In this document: in pieces, positions 23,101 through 38,100 of the stretch
Layout of the letters: each line of letters begins with the position of its first letter
Position numbering within the stretch: the stretch's first letter is position 1
Assembly: GCA_032622095.1 (NCBI GenBank)
Contig: CP136066.1
Coordinates: forward strand, 91,657,319 to 91,721,318
DNA length: 64,000 nucleotides
Reading direction: 5' to 3'
Source: Siphonodentalium dalli
Lineage: Eukaryota; Mollusca; Scaphopoda; Gadilida; Siphonodentaliidae
Notes under the pieces: model-generated
The model's input: the letters and a program-made list of their open reading frames with translations, nothing else
What the model was told of the DNA's origin: nothing
Databases searched by the model: none
Program-made: the position numbers and the translations under genes

Positions 23101-26100
23101 CCAAATTTGCCAATGGCAAAAATAATTCACATTTGGCTAAAATATTTTCATTTGGCAAAAGTTTTGACAAGTCACTTTTTAATTCCTGAAGAAAGTTGAA
23201 ACATATTGGTCAATCAATACCATTCATTTCCAGAAACTCTTACAACATAATTATATTAGTGGTGTTTTATAAGGTTTCAGAAAAGTTAACACCTCAATTA
23301 AGATGCAGTAAATTTCATAGCATTACTATCAATTAATACCAGCATTGCCATTGTGAAAATTAGTGGAATCAAACAGTTTAACCCTTTCTCTATTAAATTC
23401 TCATTGACAGAAGTTCCCTTAGGAAATACATAACAAGTTCAACAAACAACAATAGGTCTAAACATTTCTCACCAATGACCATGAATTCTTCTGTAGTCAA
23501 GTTTGAGTTAATAGAGACCTTTCGCAAAACTCACATTTATGATTACGGATACGGATAGGGTACTACGTCACCAACCTTTGTGTACTTTCTAATTGTTCTC
23601 GTATTTTACTATCCGTAATGACGGTTACGATTTCATGGTTTCTAATAAGGTCAAATAACACCTGAAATTTATTTTCTGCACTGTATCACTTTACTCCGTT
23701 CGAGACTGTATATGTATATCATGTAAACCATCCAGTTGTATTGAGCTACGACCTCGATATGCTGTTTAGATTGTAAATCACTGTACTCGTCGTCGTGAAT
23801 CACGAGCTTCCCGCGAAATAAGATCGCTATTCACAACGGATAGCCATCGCTGGCTGCGACAGAAAACTTTACAGTAAGAGGAGTGCACTATGAAACCAGT
23901 CGCCAAAAATATAGTGTGCAATGCATGAGTAGTTTTGAGTGATTATTATGTGCAAGATAGAACACAATATATATTGAAATTCAACAATTATTTAATTCAA
24001 CAACCCATGGTGGTGTCCTAACGTGTGCAGTTATAGAATGCCTCAGGGGAGCATAAAGAATGGCATAACCCTATTAATGAATAGTGAAAGATTTTGTGTT
24101 CTCTTCCCCTTTCCCGAATTGAATAGTTCATTCAATCTAATAATATTTGGTTTTCGGTAGAAGTTGGGTTTTATATATCTCTCTCTCTCTCGTAGAGTCT
24201 GTAATGCAGGGCATTTTAAAATTACATGGAATTCATAACCGATTTTAAAATTACATGGAATTCATAACCGAGTTCTAAGTTACATAAAGTACTCTGTCTG
24301 AGTAATCTGAACCTACCCTGGATCCCGATTCAACTGGTAAGTATTGATTTCTGCTCCTGAACCGTAACTAAAAGAATATTTGGCACACCCACCGAAATCA
24401 CCAGAGCTCAGCAGTCTTTGTCATGTTTGTTCTTTGCATTTATTTTTAATCTAAAAAACACGCACAAATGCAGCATTTAAAGGTACTCAATCCGATTAGA
24501 TGTCCCCATATCATCAGATTCCAACAACAATTTTTTTTTTAAATGCCGCTTCTGTTATCAGAATCGAGTAATTGCTCAAAATTAATGCTAACCACAGTCA
24601 ACTATATTATAAAATTGCCCAAAACCTGTTATTTATCAACATTTTGTTCAACGACATTTTGCCGGTTTGTCAAATATCTGACAAAAAGCAACTTGATGCA
24701 CATCACTTCTACTGTGTCGACTTTGTTTCGATTTGGTAGTAACAAATCAGAAGTGATGCACATCAGCGAGCTCACCAACCTTATGTCGGATTTCCTAAAC
24801 CCAAAGAGGTGAAGCCGAAATCGCATTGAAATCAACTCGCTGACTTGAAGGGGCTTGAACGATGGCGTCGTGGTTGATGTGAGGTCCAAATTCAGGAACC
24901 CTTCTTCCCCATCAGCATAACGTCTATCTGGTCATCCATGCTAACAACGAACTGAATTTCCACCACATATGACCTGGCATTTATACCTGTATTGCCACAA
25001 TATATCACGAGAATCCCGGGTCGTACGTTGTGACTGGTCGAATTATTGACAATATTAACAGGTCATGATTATCGCATTGTTGCAAATGAGACGATAAGTG
25101 AAGTATTAAGGGACTGTATACCAAACACACGCTTTGAGTTGTAAAAGTGGTACGAAATAATGATCGTACGTGTTCGTCAAAACTCTTACGCGTAATCGTT
25201 TTGCGAAAGGACTTTTTGGCCATAAGGATAGACTTACGACTACGAATAGCTATCCGTATTCATAATCGTAAACGTGAGGATGCGAAAGGTCTCTAATGCC
25301 TTGGTTTGTCATCCGTGGGGCGTCTGTCTGTGATGATAGTGTGATCCATCAACAATTTCATTTAGCACACCTTGCAGGTCACATCTCTCATCTGATCATC
25401 ACCAAACTTCATATGGATCTTCAGGGTGACCTCTAATTCGTTAAATAATTTGGGCGCCAGCAGCCATCTTGGATTTCAAATTTGAATCCATTGGCTCACC
25501 CTGCAGCCTGCATTTCCTGGGAGAATTGTTTAGGATCACTTCAAGATGGGAGCTATCAAATATTAATGATTTTGATGAAAAACAGGGCCATTGGCAGCCA
25601 TCTTGCATTTTACTCTTTGCATGACAAAATCCTTTGAAAAAGCCTACAGTTCATATGGATCTTCAGTGTTGCAACAACTAGATGGGAGCCATCAATTATT
25701 TTGCCAATTTCGTAAAAAAAAGGCCATCTTTGATTTCACATTTTAATCCATCGGCACACCATGCAGCCGACATTAATTTTATTGGAGAAATGTTTTTAAA
25801 ATTTACGGGCATGTTCAGGATCACTTTTAGATGGGACTTATCAAATTTGAATGATATGCAATCAAAAACATGGCTGTTGGCAACCATCTTGGATTTTTCT
25901 CTTTGCATCACTAAATAATTTGGCATGCCCTACTGCCAAAAAAATTCATCCAATTGATACCAATCTTCATACGGCTCTTTGGTTTGACCTCTGGTATTAC
26001 TTAAACTTTCCACTTTCCTTATCGCTCCATTGACTGTAATGTATGGCATTATCGCCTCTCCAACTGGGAGCTACCGTTTCAATGACACTTTTATTTTATC

Positions 26101-29100
26101 TTCTATTCATTGGATATATTTTATTCTAAAAATGGCAATGATTGATAATTTAATGATTGAATTTGGTATCAATCAATTGTATGGTTCACACATGCATCAA
26201 CATATTATATCACACATCATGGAGCCATTCTTATTATAGACATTGACAACGGAACTGAAAATTTACTGGTAGACCCAAGGCCATAATTAAAAGATTATTT
26301 CGGATTGAATCAAATAATCAAATCTTCACACGACCCAGCTCCAAGTAGGACTGTTTTATTACCACCAAACTTGGTTTGTGACTAAAATTTTATACTCCTT
26401 TTGAAAAAAAGGTTGTATTATGTAATCAGTCTGACCACATCTTGTCTATGCATCCATCTGTCCGTCCGTCTAGCCGTCTGTCCATTAAAATTTTTCATTT
26501 CCAATCATTTACTCTAGTTTGGATTATTTCATCTGAACAAAAGTTGGTGTGTGTATTTCCCAGCTAAAGATACAGACCATGTTCTAATATGGGTTCTGTC
26601 CAATTATTTTTTACATGAGTCACAGCCCTTTTTCGACTTAGAATTTGACCGTCTTAACATTTTTGGTTTCTGACAGATAACTCAAGTTTGGATTATTTGA
26701 TCTGGACCAAAGTTGGTATGTGTATTTCCCAGCTAAAGATACAGGCCAATTCTTCGAATATGGGTTCCGTCCAATTATTTTTACTTGAGTTAAGACCTTT
26801 TTTTACTTAGAATTTGACTGTCTGTTAACATTTATGGTTTCCAGTCAATAACTCCAGTTTGAATTATTTGATTTGAACCAAAGTTGGTATGTGTATTTCT
26901 CAGCTAAAACTACAGGCCAAGTTCGAATATAGATTCTGTCCTATTATTTTCACATGAGCTACAGCCATTTTTCGACTTAGAATTTGAACGCATTTTGGCA
27001 TGGAAATTAGGGGTATATCAGATATTCTTTGTAAGCTCAAATTATGATTTTATTTTGCTGTAGTACAATTTGAAATTGCTAAAGGGCTATTTTGCCACGC
27101 CCTAGCGATGCTCTTGTTTGCAAGAGTTATGGGATTTTTGTTTAAATTTCTTCATCAACGTTTGGTTTTCAAACGGTATCTGTCTAAAATTTAATGTGAA
27201 ACCAGCCCACATGCATATCATGATACGCTTGGTTTGTTCTCTTGTTTAGACTAACATAATGTTTTTCATATATGTGTTATAGGTACTATGTAAAATATTT
27301 ACAGGTCGGATTGGATAGAAAAGCCAACGATGACACAAGACTCATCTATGTGACAACTGGCGTCTTACTACAGAAACTTATCAACACAAAAACCATGTCA
27401 CAGTACACACATATTATACTTGATGAGGTTAGTGCATAGCTTTACACTCATTAATACGTGTCACAGTTCCTCCTTCCATGCTAGTATCGAATATTACCTA
27501 GATTTTGAAATAGAATGAAGATTCATGCCATACTACTCTTTCAGCGTAGTCCAGTGATCTTGGATTTTACTCTTTGTGTGACTAAATCCTTCGGCTTCAA
27601 CATGACCAACAGCCAACTTTTGTTTACCCAATCATTATATCATTCTCCAGGTTGACCTCTAGAAGTAAACATTTCAACTTTCCACATTCCATAGCACTCC
27701 ATTGACTGTAATATTTTACATTATTATGTATTATCCCCTCCCCAAGTTGAGCTACAGTGTCATTGACACTTTCATTTCATTACCAGGTACATGAGAGAGA
27801 TCAGGAGATAGATTTCAGCCTCTTGGTTGTCAGAAAGCTTCTCAGGACAGTTTCCAGACAAGTCAAGGTAAGAAATGGTTATCAGTGTCCATGTCGTAAA
27901 GCCCTGTGATGGTTTTAAGCCATAATTATCCCCCGCAAATGAAGTTTGACGGGAAATGTTGAAATTTGTTCTGTCCTTGTGTCCGTAACAACTTTGGAGC
28001 GATCTATCTCAGTCATCATACAGTAATGCTGTAAATAACCGACTGCTTAACCACAGCAGAATTATGGGTAATTTTTCAGGATTTTGTCGGAAATATGACT
28101 TGTTGCCATTCAACAGAAAGCTTTCACTGAGAGCTTTCCAATGAATGGCAACAAGCCATATTTCCGACTAAATCCTGGAAAATTACCCATAATTCTGTGT
28201 GGTTAATGAGTCGATTATTTAGGGCATTACTGTAAGTTGTATTTGAATGATCTTTGGTATGCTAATGAACCACCATAGGGTAAGGGAGATCCACATGGAA
28301 CATGTTTCGTCTGTTCACTTATTGCAGAGTATTAGCCCTTAATGAAAATGTGTCAATGCCAAATTTGGATCTCTGTACCTCAGTCATTGTAAGTCATATC
28401 TGAATGCAGCCTGTGGAAACATACACTCAGAGTCATACTGACATACTGAATTCATCACAATCTCATCAAAATGTCATATCCATGGGCTTCCAGCTTCCTC
28501 CAAATTATGTCATATCGTTTTACATTTATCATTTTGATATGGGTCACTTTTATCTTGGAGCTAGTAATAATGAGTTATGATTGGCGCTACTGATGTGGAA
28601 TTCCACGGATCGCGAAACAGAAAGTCTACAACAGGTAATCAGACCCACTATATTTATATGTGGGTCTGAACTGAGATTGGTTTGAGTGATATTTAGTATG
28701 GGAACAGAACAGTATCCACATGTAACATGTTTTGTCCATTCATTTCTTTTGAAGTTAGAGTGTAAAATACGTCCATCCCAGAATGACATGAGTGTGAATG
28801 GGTTTGTCGATAAGGCACGAGGCACAGCTTGAGTTCTATCCTTCCACAATGCCCGCCGATATAGTTAGGTTAATATGAGATCATCTGGCTCCAATTATAA
28901 CACTTTTACATCTTGCAGGTGGTTCTCATGTCTGCGACCTTTGACACGGACATGTTTGCTAAATATTTTGCTTTGCCAGTTTTGGATAAGATAGAGCAAG
29001 CTCCTGTTGTTAAGATTGATGGAAGAATTCACAGCGTCCATGAATACTTTGCAGACATGTTCTCAAAACTTGGGACTGTAAGTATGCTTTGATTACAATA

Positions 29101-32100
29101 CAGACCAAATATATTGACACTTAAGTATGACAACGTCAACTGTGATGGAGAATATCTTTTCTGTTATGAGGTATATTCTATCTAGATGACTAATTTATTC
29201 AATTAAATAAGGTAGTACCAACATCAATTTTAGTATCATACAAGCTATCGTCTCCAGGATAAACATAGAACGACACAGTGGCGTGAGCTGGTTAAAAGGT
29301 TACCTCACTAGTGTGTGAGGTACAACTCAAATTACTATACTGGTGCCATCACATCACAACAAATAAAACTTGTATGATAACATTAACCCTTTCATGATGG
29401 GAGCTGCGTTGGTGCAGCTTTAAAGATTCTGTGCCAGTGCATTCTCTTATATATGCGAGAATACACTGGATTACATTTCTCATATATGGGGAGCCTCGCA
29501 TATGTAAGATAATGCATTGACGTAGGGTTGTCGCAAAATTTCAGGCAGCTCAGGTCATGGAAGGGTTAACAAGTTCACACAATCACCTGACTCCATCAAC
29601 AGTATTTTTTCTTTAAGGCCACAGGAAGTTGATTCTCTGTTTCTCAGACACTTTTTTTCCCAAAGCAGGCAGGCAGGCAGATTTTTATATTTATTTTTTA
29701 TGGCCAAAATTTACCGGCAGGCAGGTTTTTATTACCATATTTTATGACCAAAATTTCCCGGCAGGCAGGTTTTTATTTGTTTATCCTAAAATTGTAAAAC
29801 CAATGTTCGGACATTGAAACATGACTACATGTACTTGATTTGATTTTAATGAAATTTTATTAATACTGAAACTTGTCAGGCTTTACTAAGCCATCTTTGA
29901 ATGTGTCAATACAAGACAAAAACAAAATATATTAAACTTTCATAACATAAAATAACAACAATATGCAGAATCAATTTTTTTTAATGTGTATGGATAAATT
30001 GATTATCAGTGGTTGTTCTTAATCACCATTGCTACTGTCGTTTTAGCAAGCTTCCACCTGTTGATAGTACAAACACACATACATATATAGAATATAAATA
30101 GAGTATATCTGTATGTATGTATGTAATAATAGAAATGATGTTTAATATGTGAAACATACATGATTTTTCTTCCAAATTTTCGAGAAATTTTTGGGTGAGT
30201 TCATCCCTTTTATTTATGGATTTGTCCAACTTTGGAAGATGGAAAGTCTTTTCCACAAGAACACTGAATGCAGACTTCGTTGGTGCATCCGCACTGGTAG
30301 TTGCACGTTGACAAGTACTTGAAGAAGTATTGGTGGTCACCATGATCTTAAAATAAAAGCCAAAAATGTCTGCAACCTGTGTGGCTTTCAGTTCAGGTGA
30401 GACGAAGTCGAAGTCTGATGTTTTGTTTTTTCCAACAGAAATGGATTTGATGCTTCCGCCGTGTTGGGACGTTATCCGTTCCGATAAATTCCGACATGTT
30501 TCATCGATCTCAACACTCACTATAGTCCAGGGGATAAGATATTTGTTGCCGTCCCACACGCAACCATTGTTTTAGCGGAAGTAGATCGGGCGCGTTCGAT
30601 TAAGATTCCTGACATCGGCTTGTTCGATCTATTAAAGATTGGAATTATGAGATAGAGTTGCGCCTCTTTATCCACACCTGTTAACAATGGTCGATTGCGA
30701 ACTTCACGGATTGCGAGCGGCGGGATGAATTATACTTTTTATTTTTGGTAGGCTATAAAAAGTACCCAGCGGCGTATTTTTTCGGGGGCCGGCGGTGTCT
30801 GAGAAACAGAGAATCAACTTCCTATGGCCTAAGGATAAATATCGATAATCAATTTATCCACAATTCAAATTTCTTAATGGTTCCGTTAAAGATGTTATAC
30901 CTTAGTGGCACTTGATGATTGGTTCTATCAAATTCTTGGATAATAGTTATTCCATAAAATTATTTATATATCCATTATTTAAAAAAAGGGGGTGTATACT
31001 GTTTTGCACCTGTCTGTCTGTTTATCCGTCCATCCGATGTCTGTTCATGTCATAACTTGGAACAGTTGTGCTCTGATCTCAATGAAATTTGGTATGGATG
31101 TTCACTACTATGAGGACATTCAATAGAGGGTTCCATCGTTTTGTTCGGATTTTCCATTCTAGAGTTATTCATCTTTGTTTATCTCGAAATGTTGGCTTTT
31201 TGGGCCGTCTGATGTCTGTTCATGTCATAACTTCAACAGTTGTGATCGGATCTCAATGATATTTTGAATGGATCTCAACTACTATGGGGACATTCACTAC
31301 TACTATGAGGACATTCAATAGAGGGTTCCATCGTTTTGTTCGGATTTTCCATTCTAGAGTTATTCATCTTTGTTTATTTGGAAATGTTGGCTTTTTGGTC
31401 TGTCTGATGTCTGTTCATGTCATAACTTCAACAATTGTGCTCGGATCTCAATGAAATTTGGAAGGGATCTCAACTACTATGGGGACATTCACAACTACTA
31501 TGAGTACCCTCAATAGAGGGTTCCATTGTTTTGTTGGGAGTTTCCATTCTAGAGTTATTCATCTTTGTTTATCTGAAAATGTTGGCTTTTTAGTTCGTCC
31601 GATGCCTGTTCAGGTCATAACTTGATGACATTTTGTATGGATGTTCACCACTATGAGGACATTCAATGGCGCGTTCAATCATTTTGTTTAGGTTTTTCAT
31701 TCTATAGTTATTCCTCTTTGTGTATATGAAAATGCTGATTTTTGGGTCCATCTGTCTGAGTATATCAGTCATAGGTTATAGATATGCCCACATTAAGCAG
31801 TATGCCACAAGGGGGTATGCACCAGACGACAGTCCAACTCTTGTTTTTAATAGCCTAACTATAATAGCTACATTCAGAATGTGCCAGACCTGTCCATTTG
31901 AATTCTAGATTGAACTGGAGGAATGTAATCCCATCGTGTCGAGTGAAGCGGAGGAAGTGTGCCTGAGACTCCTTGAGACATTCGATGACATAGAGTGGAA
32001 AGAACAGATGTAAGTGAAGCAATGTATAGACCTTAGGTTGAGGTTTTTTTTGCAAAAAATTAGGGTACACCTTAGTCCAAGTCTTCTTGTACTAAAACCA

Positions 32101-35100
32101 GCTAAGATATTGGGATGGCGATGCTGGTGTTTAGTCCAAGACCGCTTGTATACCAATCCTATCACACGAGTTACGCCCACGATCTGTGGCGGGAATTTGT
32201 GGTGTATTTTACTCGATTTACCTAGCAAATCAATACATGATGCTATATACATCGGAAAGGCTTACATCTTATGGTCATAATGGTGTATAATAATCTAACT
32301 TTAATGTTAAATTACACATAGAATATTCCGGTTGATTGCCATAAACATCGATTTGTTTCTCTGTTTGTTTACGTTTTAACCGAAAGCCGAAGTGGTCCGA
32401 ATAAGTTTGGCATAATCCGCTGTTTGTTCTGGGAATTCTACTTTCCGTTTCTATATATAGCGCGGGTTTTCCGAACAAAAATGGCGAAAACCGATCGCCC
32501 GAAAGTCCAGTTTTCTATGTGCTTTCAGAACAATTCCCGCACTAAAAACTTAATGACATAATGGAGGATCAGAACGGTAGTTTTGTTGACAATTTTCGCA
32601 AGCAACTTGTCAAAATTGGAGCAAATTAGAACTCTTGTGTCTGACTTGCCATGCGTGTGATTTTCATCCATGTGCATTTTGACTTTTGTGTTGATAAAAT
32701 AATCGGAGAACCGAATCACACAGTTTCGAAATATAGTTCTTCCGTTTTAGTGGGACTTTTCAAACTTAAGGTTAAAAATTTATACAAATTTTGTTTGATT
32801 TTTTGTGTGCTTAACAAGAGCAGTATATTGCTCTGTTCGCTTAGTATATATCTTAATTTCGCCGAAGTCCACCAAATGTGGGAAATGTAGCACCATATTA
32901 TTTATTCTAATACTCGTTGTGTTTACACTGTTTTAAACTTTGAGAGGGTTGTAATTCCCCGTAATTTATTTAATGTATTACATTTATATCTTCAATGTTT
33001 AATTAATCTATTTATTATTTTATTTATTGACACACATAATTACGATTACAATGGAGAATTCTTCGTAATTTGCGTTGTTGTCCAAAATCTACGGAATATT
33101 TTCAACGGAAAATGCCGAACACAGTTCGCGAGGTCAACCGAGTTCGCATACTTTTAAAAAATTGTAAACATTGAGGTAAATGTCTCTTTTCGCATTAAAT
33201 TACCGTTTTAAATTCACAACTGATGTGGGTTTCAGATAAAATAGCATGTCTTCTGCGGAAAATATCCGTTTATTGTCGCAATTGTGATATTTTATTTCAT
33301 AGAATTGTGGTTTTATTTGAGCGGGTCACTAACGCTTAAGCCGTGTCATAAGCGAGCATATAGGGCGGTCTTGGACTAAACACCAGCATCGCCATCCCAA
33401 TATCTTAGCTGGTTTTAGTACAAGAAGACTTGGACTAGGTACACCTATGCAATATCAATGTTTGTATGCAGTGCCCAATGACACACTTACATTAATTAAC
33501 CCTTCAAATTGTTAAAAAATAAAACACAATTATGATTCCTTAACTTTATCTACTTATAATATCATAGACACTCACAACTTGGCTTTAATTATGGACTGAT
33601 TTACTAAATAGTAATAGATATTCAGTTTGTTGATGGACTGAGATTTCCCCTACGGCTACAGGGTTCCATTCCCCCAACCCCTAATATTCTGCTCATGTTG
33701 TTTATGGCATTAATGAAGATTTGTTTAGTTGACATTTACCAGTTAACCCTTCCATGACTGGAGCTTCCTGAAATTTTGCGAAAAACCCTGTGCCAATGCA
33801 TTCTCTTATATATGCGAGTCTCCCATAGGGAGCCTCGCATATATAAGAGAATACATTGGCCTAACAATATTTACCATGACGTTGTAAGCCAGTGCATTAT
33901 CTTATATGCGAGGCCACCTATGGGAGACTCGCATTTAAGAGAATGCACTGGCACAGGATCTTTAATGCAGCACAAGCGCAGCTCCCATCATTAAAGGGTT
34001 AACTATTTGTCTCAACAATAGATTGCATTTATATCCCATAATTTAAATATATTTTCTGATTAACTCTTTTATGCGTTGTTTGCAGGCCTGATGACAAATC
34101 TCCGAGCACGGGTCCCAGATTGGCTCCTGTTAGGGGGAGTGTGCTCTGTTTCCTGCCAGGTTTGTGAATAACATCATCAATCAGTGTTACTTGTTACAGT
34201 CAGTACATTAATATGATGTTACGTGGTTGCTAATATTATTCACAAAATAGTTGCATGATATATACATGTGTATACATGGCAGAGTTATATACATACACAT
34301 TAATATAAAAATGCTTCACTGGTATAGTACAAAACTGGTCTGAAATGTAGAATAGACTCAAGTTTAAGGCAGTATTATTTAGCATAGTATCAGTAATGTG
34401 GTTACATGAAATATCATCATAATGGTAACACTGCTGGGCATTAAACCATATTATCACTAGCATGGTGATAGTGAATTGAATTAAAGTACACAATCCGATT
34501 CGATGGTCCCCAACAACAACATTTCTTGAAATGCCGTTTAGTTATCATAATCGATTAATTGCCAAAAAATAATGCTAATCACTGTCAACTATAGCATAGT
34601 TGCACAAAGAGTGTTATACATCAACATTTTGTTCTACGCAATTTGCAATCGAGAGCGTGTCAAGCCACCAAATATTCGAGGTAGTGAAAAATAACAGGTT
34701 TCAAAATTCAAAATCTGATAACTCTGGACTCTGATGGGTAGGTTCCTCGGCTCATATATATTTTACCCGCGAAGCCGAAGAAATAGTAATTTAGGGGCGT
34801 TAAATTGGATTGTTCATTTAACAACCAATTTCCTTTATTAACACTTCCATGACTGGAGCTTTCTGAAATATCGTGAAAACCCTGTGCCAATGCATTCTCT
34901 TATATATGCGAGTCTCCCATATTTACCTTGACCTTGTAAGCCAGTGCATTCTCTCATATATGCGAGGCTCCATATATGAGACTCGCATATAAAACAGAAT
35001 GGACTGGCACAGGATCTTTAATGCTGAACCAACACATCTCCATCATGAAAGGGTTAAAAGGGACAGTATTTTTGTATCTAATCACTGTCGCTAATGGGGT

Positions 35101-38100
35101 CGTTGTCGTAATGTTTTATTCATAGATGCACACCGTGTGCATTTCTGTATACATAAATGCACACCAGTCTCGCGTAGTGTCACATGACAGGGTCATTGTC
35201 GTAGTGTTTTCTACATAAATGCACACGTGTTGATATTTTTGTAAGTTCATTTCCTTCCGTTCATCAATTAAACAACCATGCAGTTCTTTACGGACCCTGT
35301 TTAATACCGGTACTATAAGATCAATATGTGACCGATGATCAATTTTATTGCAGTTTCGTCATTGTGATAAAAGAATGCCTTTATCAGAACTACGGAAGAA
35401 AATATAGTCTGAATTGAAGCAGACGGCAATTATTTACGGCAACATTTCATTCTCGCGCCGACTGAGACTAGTGTGCATTTATGTATACATAAATGCACAC
35501 CGTGTGCATTTATGTATAAAACGTTATGACAACGACCCCATTAGCATCACTGTCTAGTTGAACTGCGGTGTTATTGACACTTTGTTGTTTTTTATTGCTG
35601 CAGGTCTCGCCGAGATTGAGTCTCTTAGCAGGAAGATGAATGAACGAATGCTGGATCAGAGAAGGTTGAATATTTTTTAAAACCCTTTCACTATTCACTG
35701 TATTCTCCAATTTAGTTAAAAAAGTATACACTAGAATGGTTTATTATGCCACTGAACCCCATAAGCCAAGGGCTCCTTCCATTCGTCCGTCTTGTCAGGG
35801 TGGGTGTCTTTCTGTCCGTCCGAACATATCGTGTAACTTGGGTGATAATTGTGGTGTCCTTTGCCTTGGCGATAGCACATGTTGAGGAAAGGATACCCAC
35901 ATAACTTGGGTTTCATCCATTAATTTTTACCAGATTTACGGCCCTTGTTTGATTTGTGAATATTGTGTCTGTACAAACATTTCAGTTTGTTACTCAGGTG
36001 TTAATAGTTGGCATGGTGATAGCACAATTTGGTGAAAGGATAGCCACATACTACGAGTTTTGTCCAACCAGAGTTACGGGCCTTGTTTGAATTGGAAATT
36101 GGGCAATGATTAAGTTGTGCTTTGGTATGGTCGCGATACATTCCCCGACGATTTGAATAAAAATGTTGCACTTGTGGGGTTTTGGGACCATGCGCACGTA
36201 CCTGAGTGATGGAAATTTTACTTTCTGTGGCCTTAGGCCAAAACAAAAAAGGGTTTTGATTCTTGGGCATAGCCACGTCTGGAAAAAAGGCCCGCGTTGA
36301 AGCATTTTATTACGATTTTCAAATTGACCGATGCTGTCAAATGATAACACGAAAATGGGAAACTAGAAAAGAGAAATTAGTTATGTTTCAAACATCGAAT
36401 ATGATAGACATACAATGGTGTATGTGTTGGTATTCAACAACAGACACTAGGCAACGATAACTACCATGTATATTGTCACCACAAGCTGCCCAAACCCCAA
36501 GTTTATTAATTCAAATGTGTTTCCGTGCTGTAAACAATTATGTGATTTCCAATTTCGGGAACGCAAACCGGAAAGAAATATGGTGCGTATTGGCGATGTG
36601 TATGCTGGTTAATTTAATAGTATTGGAAGTTTTTATGGCTAGCATGTATAGTTACTATAGTATAGATGGATAAATATTAAAGTATATATATAGATATAAA
36701 ATGTATAATCCCGATTTAAACTTTGATTGTTTTAGTTCCGTTTCCGTCTTTGTTGTATTCCGTGTTTTATATACATGTACGCAGTAACAGAGAACGAGAA
36801 TCGAACGGACCTCAAACAAATCTGTCCATGCGTATTCTCTTTAATTAAGTTTAAATTCACCGATGTTACTGAATATATTTGGCGACAAAATTATCCGAGA
36901 ACACCATTTTATAGTGTCCAAATATATTTTTAATCGTTGTATTTTGGCTTGTGGGAAATAAAGCATGATCCATAACCGAAAAATCGTAATTTTATTCCCA
37001 ATGATTCAGTGATTTTAGAAATTAGACTAGAGACACTCAGTAGTCGGTGTCAAGGCCGTTAATTGCGCATAGATCATAGATGTACTAAACTGTGAATACT
37101 ACCGAAAGGGTGTGCCTTTGAATGCAGAAAATCAAGAAACAGGTAACTGAGGTGTGGCAGATGCAAACTAAAATTAAATGCAACAAACAGTCTATGACAT
37201 TTAAATAAAAAATATGAAGTGTTTTCCATGTTACTGACATTGAAAAAAATCTCCCTATTTTTCACTAAATCTCCATATTTCTGAGGACAAATCTCCCTAT
37301 TTCCAATTATGAAAGTAAACAGGTCTGATATAAATAGATATATACTATAAAAAGGTACATACATATATCAAATATACCAACAATATATATATTATGTACG
37401 GGTAGTATAATGTGATAATTGGTCATTCTTTATAGTGGAATACATTAGTTTATATCAAAACAATGTTCTCCTTAGATTTTCTTAACCTGGGAAGGTATAA
37501 TAACCCATGCTAACTATGGGCATTATCCCCATAACAAAAATAAAAAATAAAAATAAAACCCTCGCTCCCTCATCGATTCTCAAAAATAATTGCCCGAGAA
37601 TCAAAACCTTTTTTTTTTTGGCCTTATCTGAATATTTTCCAAGTGAACTTCTCGTGAGCGAGTATAAGCCTTGAAATAATTTAAGAAATTCTCTGTTTTA
37701 CAACTTAACATCATATCAGGCTCAATGCAATTTTAGCCTTTCATTTGATGCCCTGTGTCCGTCAATCATTTAATACACAATAAATAGTCATACTACCTGA
37801 GTGTACTATCATAAATAAAAAAAAATCAATTCATATATTTTCTATCATATTAGTCATGTGTTATTTTGCTCATCCCATATTAACTCATTCAGTCTGATTC
37901 AGTGCCAACTTTTTGTGGGTATCCGATGTCCATGTGCCACGTTTCCTGGCCAGAATTATGCGTTATTGATACACTTTCCATATGATGTTCCACTCCATTC
38001 CCAAAAACGCATCTTACTGACAATGTAATCAGTTCTTGTCATAGGAACAGCCTGTGGCTGGGGTTCTTTATTTGAAAAAGTTGTTCAGTGGAGTGTGTCA

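Noticed and set aside
23510-25297. Shared target duplication longer than TA
   Set aside because: TTAA was considered because the left side reads GTTAAT, but the right side reads CTAATG, so only TA is supported.
36225-36240. A second Harbinger-like element ending directly at the H2 left border (CTGTGGCC-TTA-GGCC)
   Set aside because: The 15 bases look like an H-type right end, but no matching left end was found upstream.
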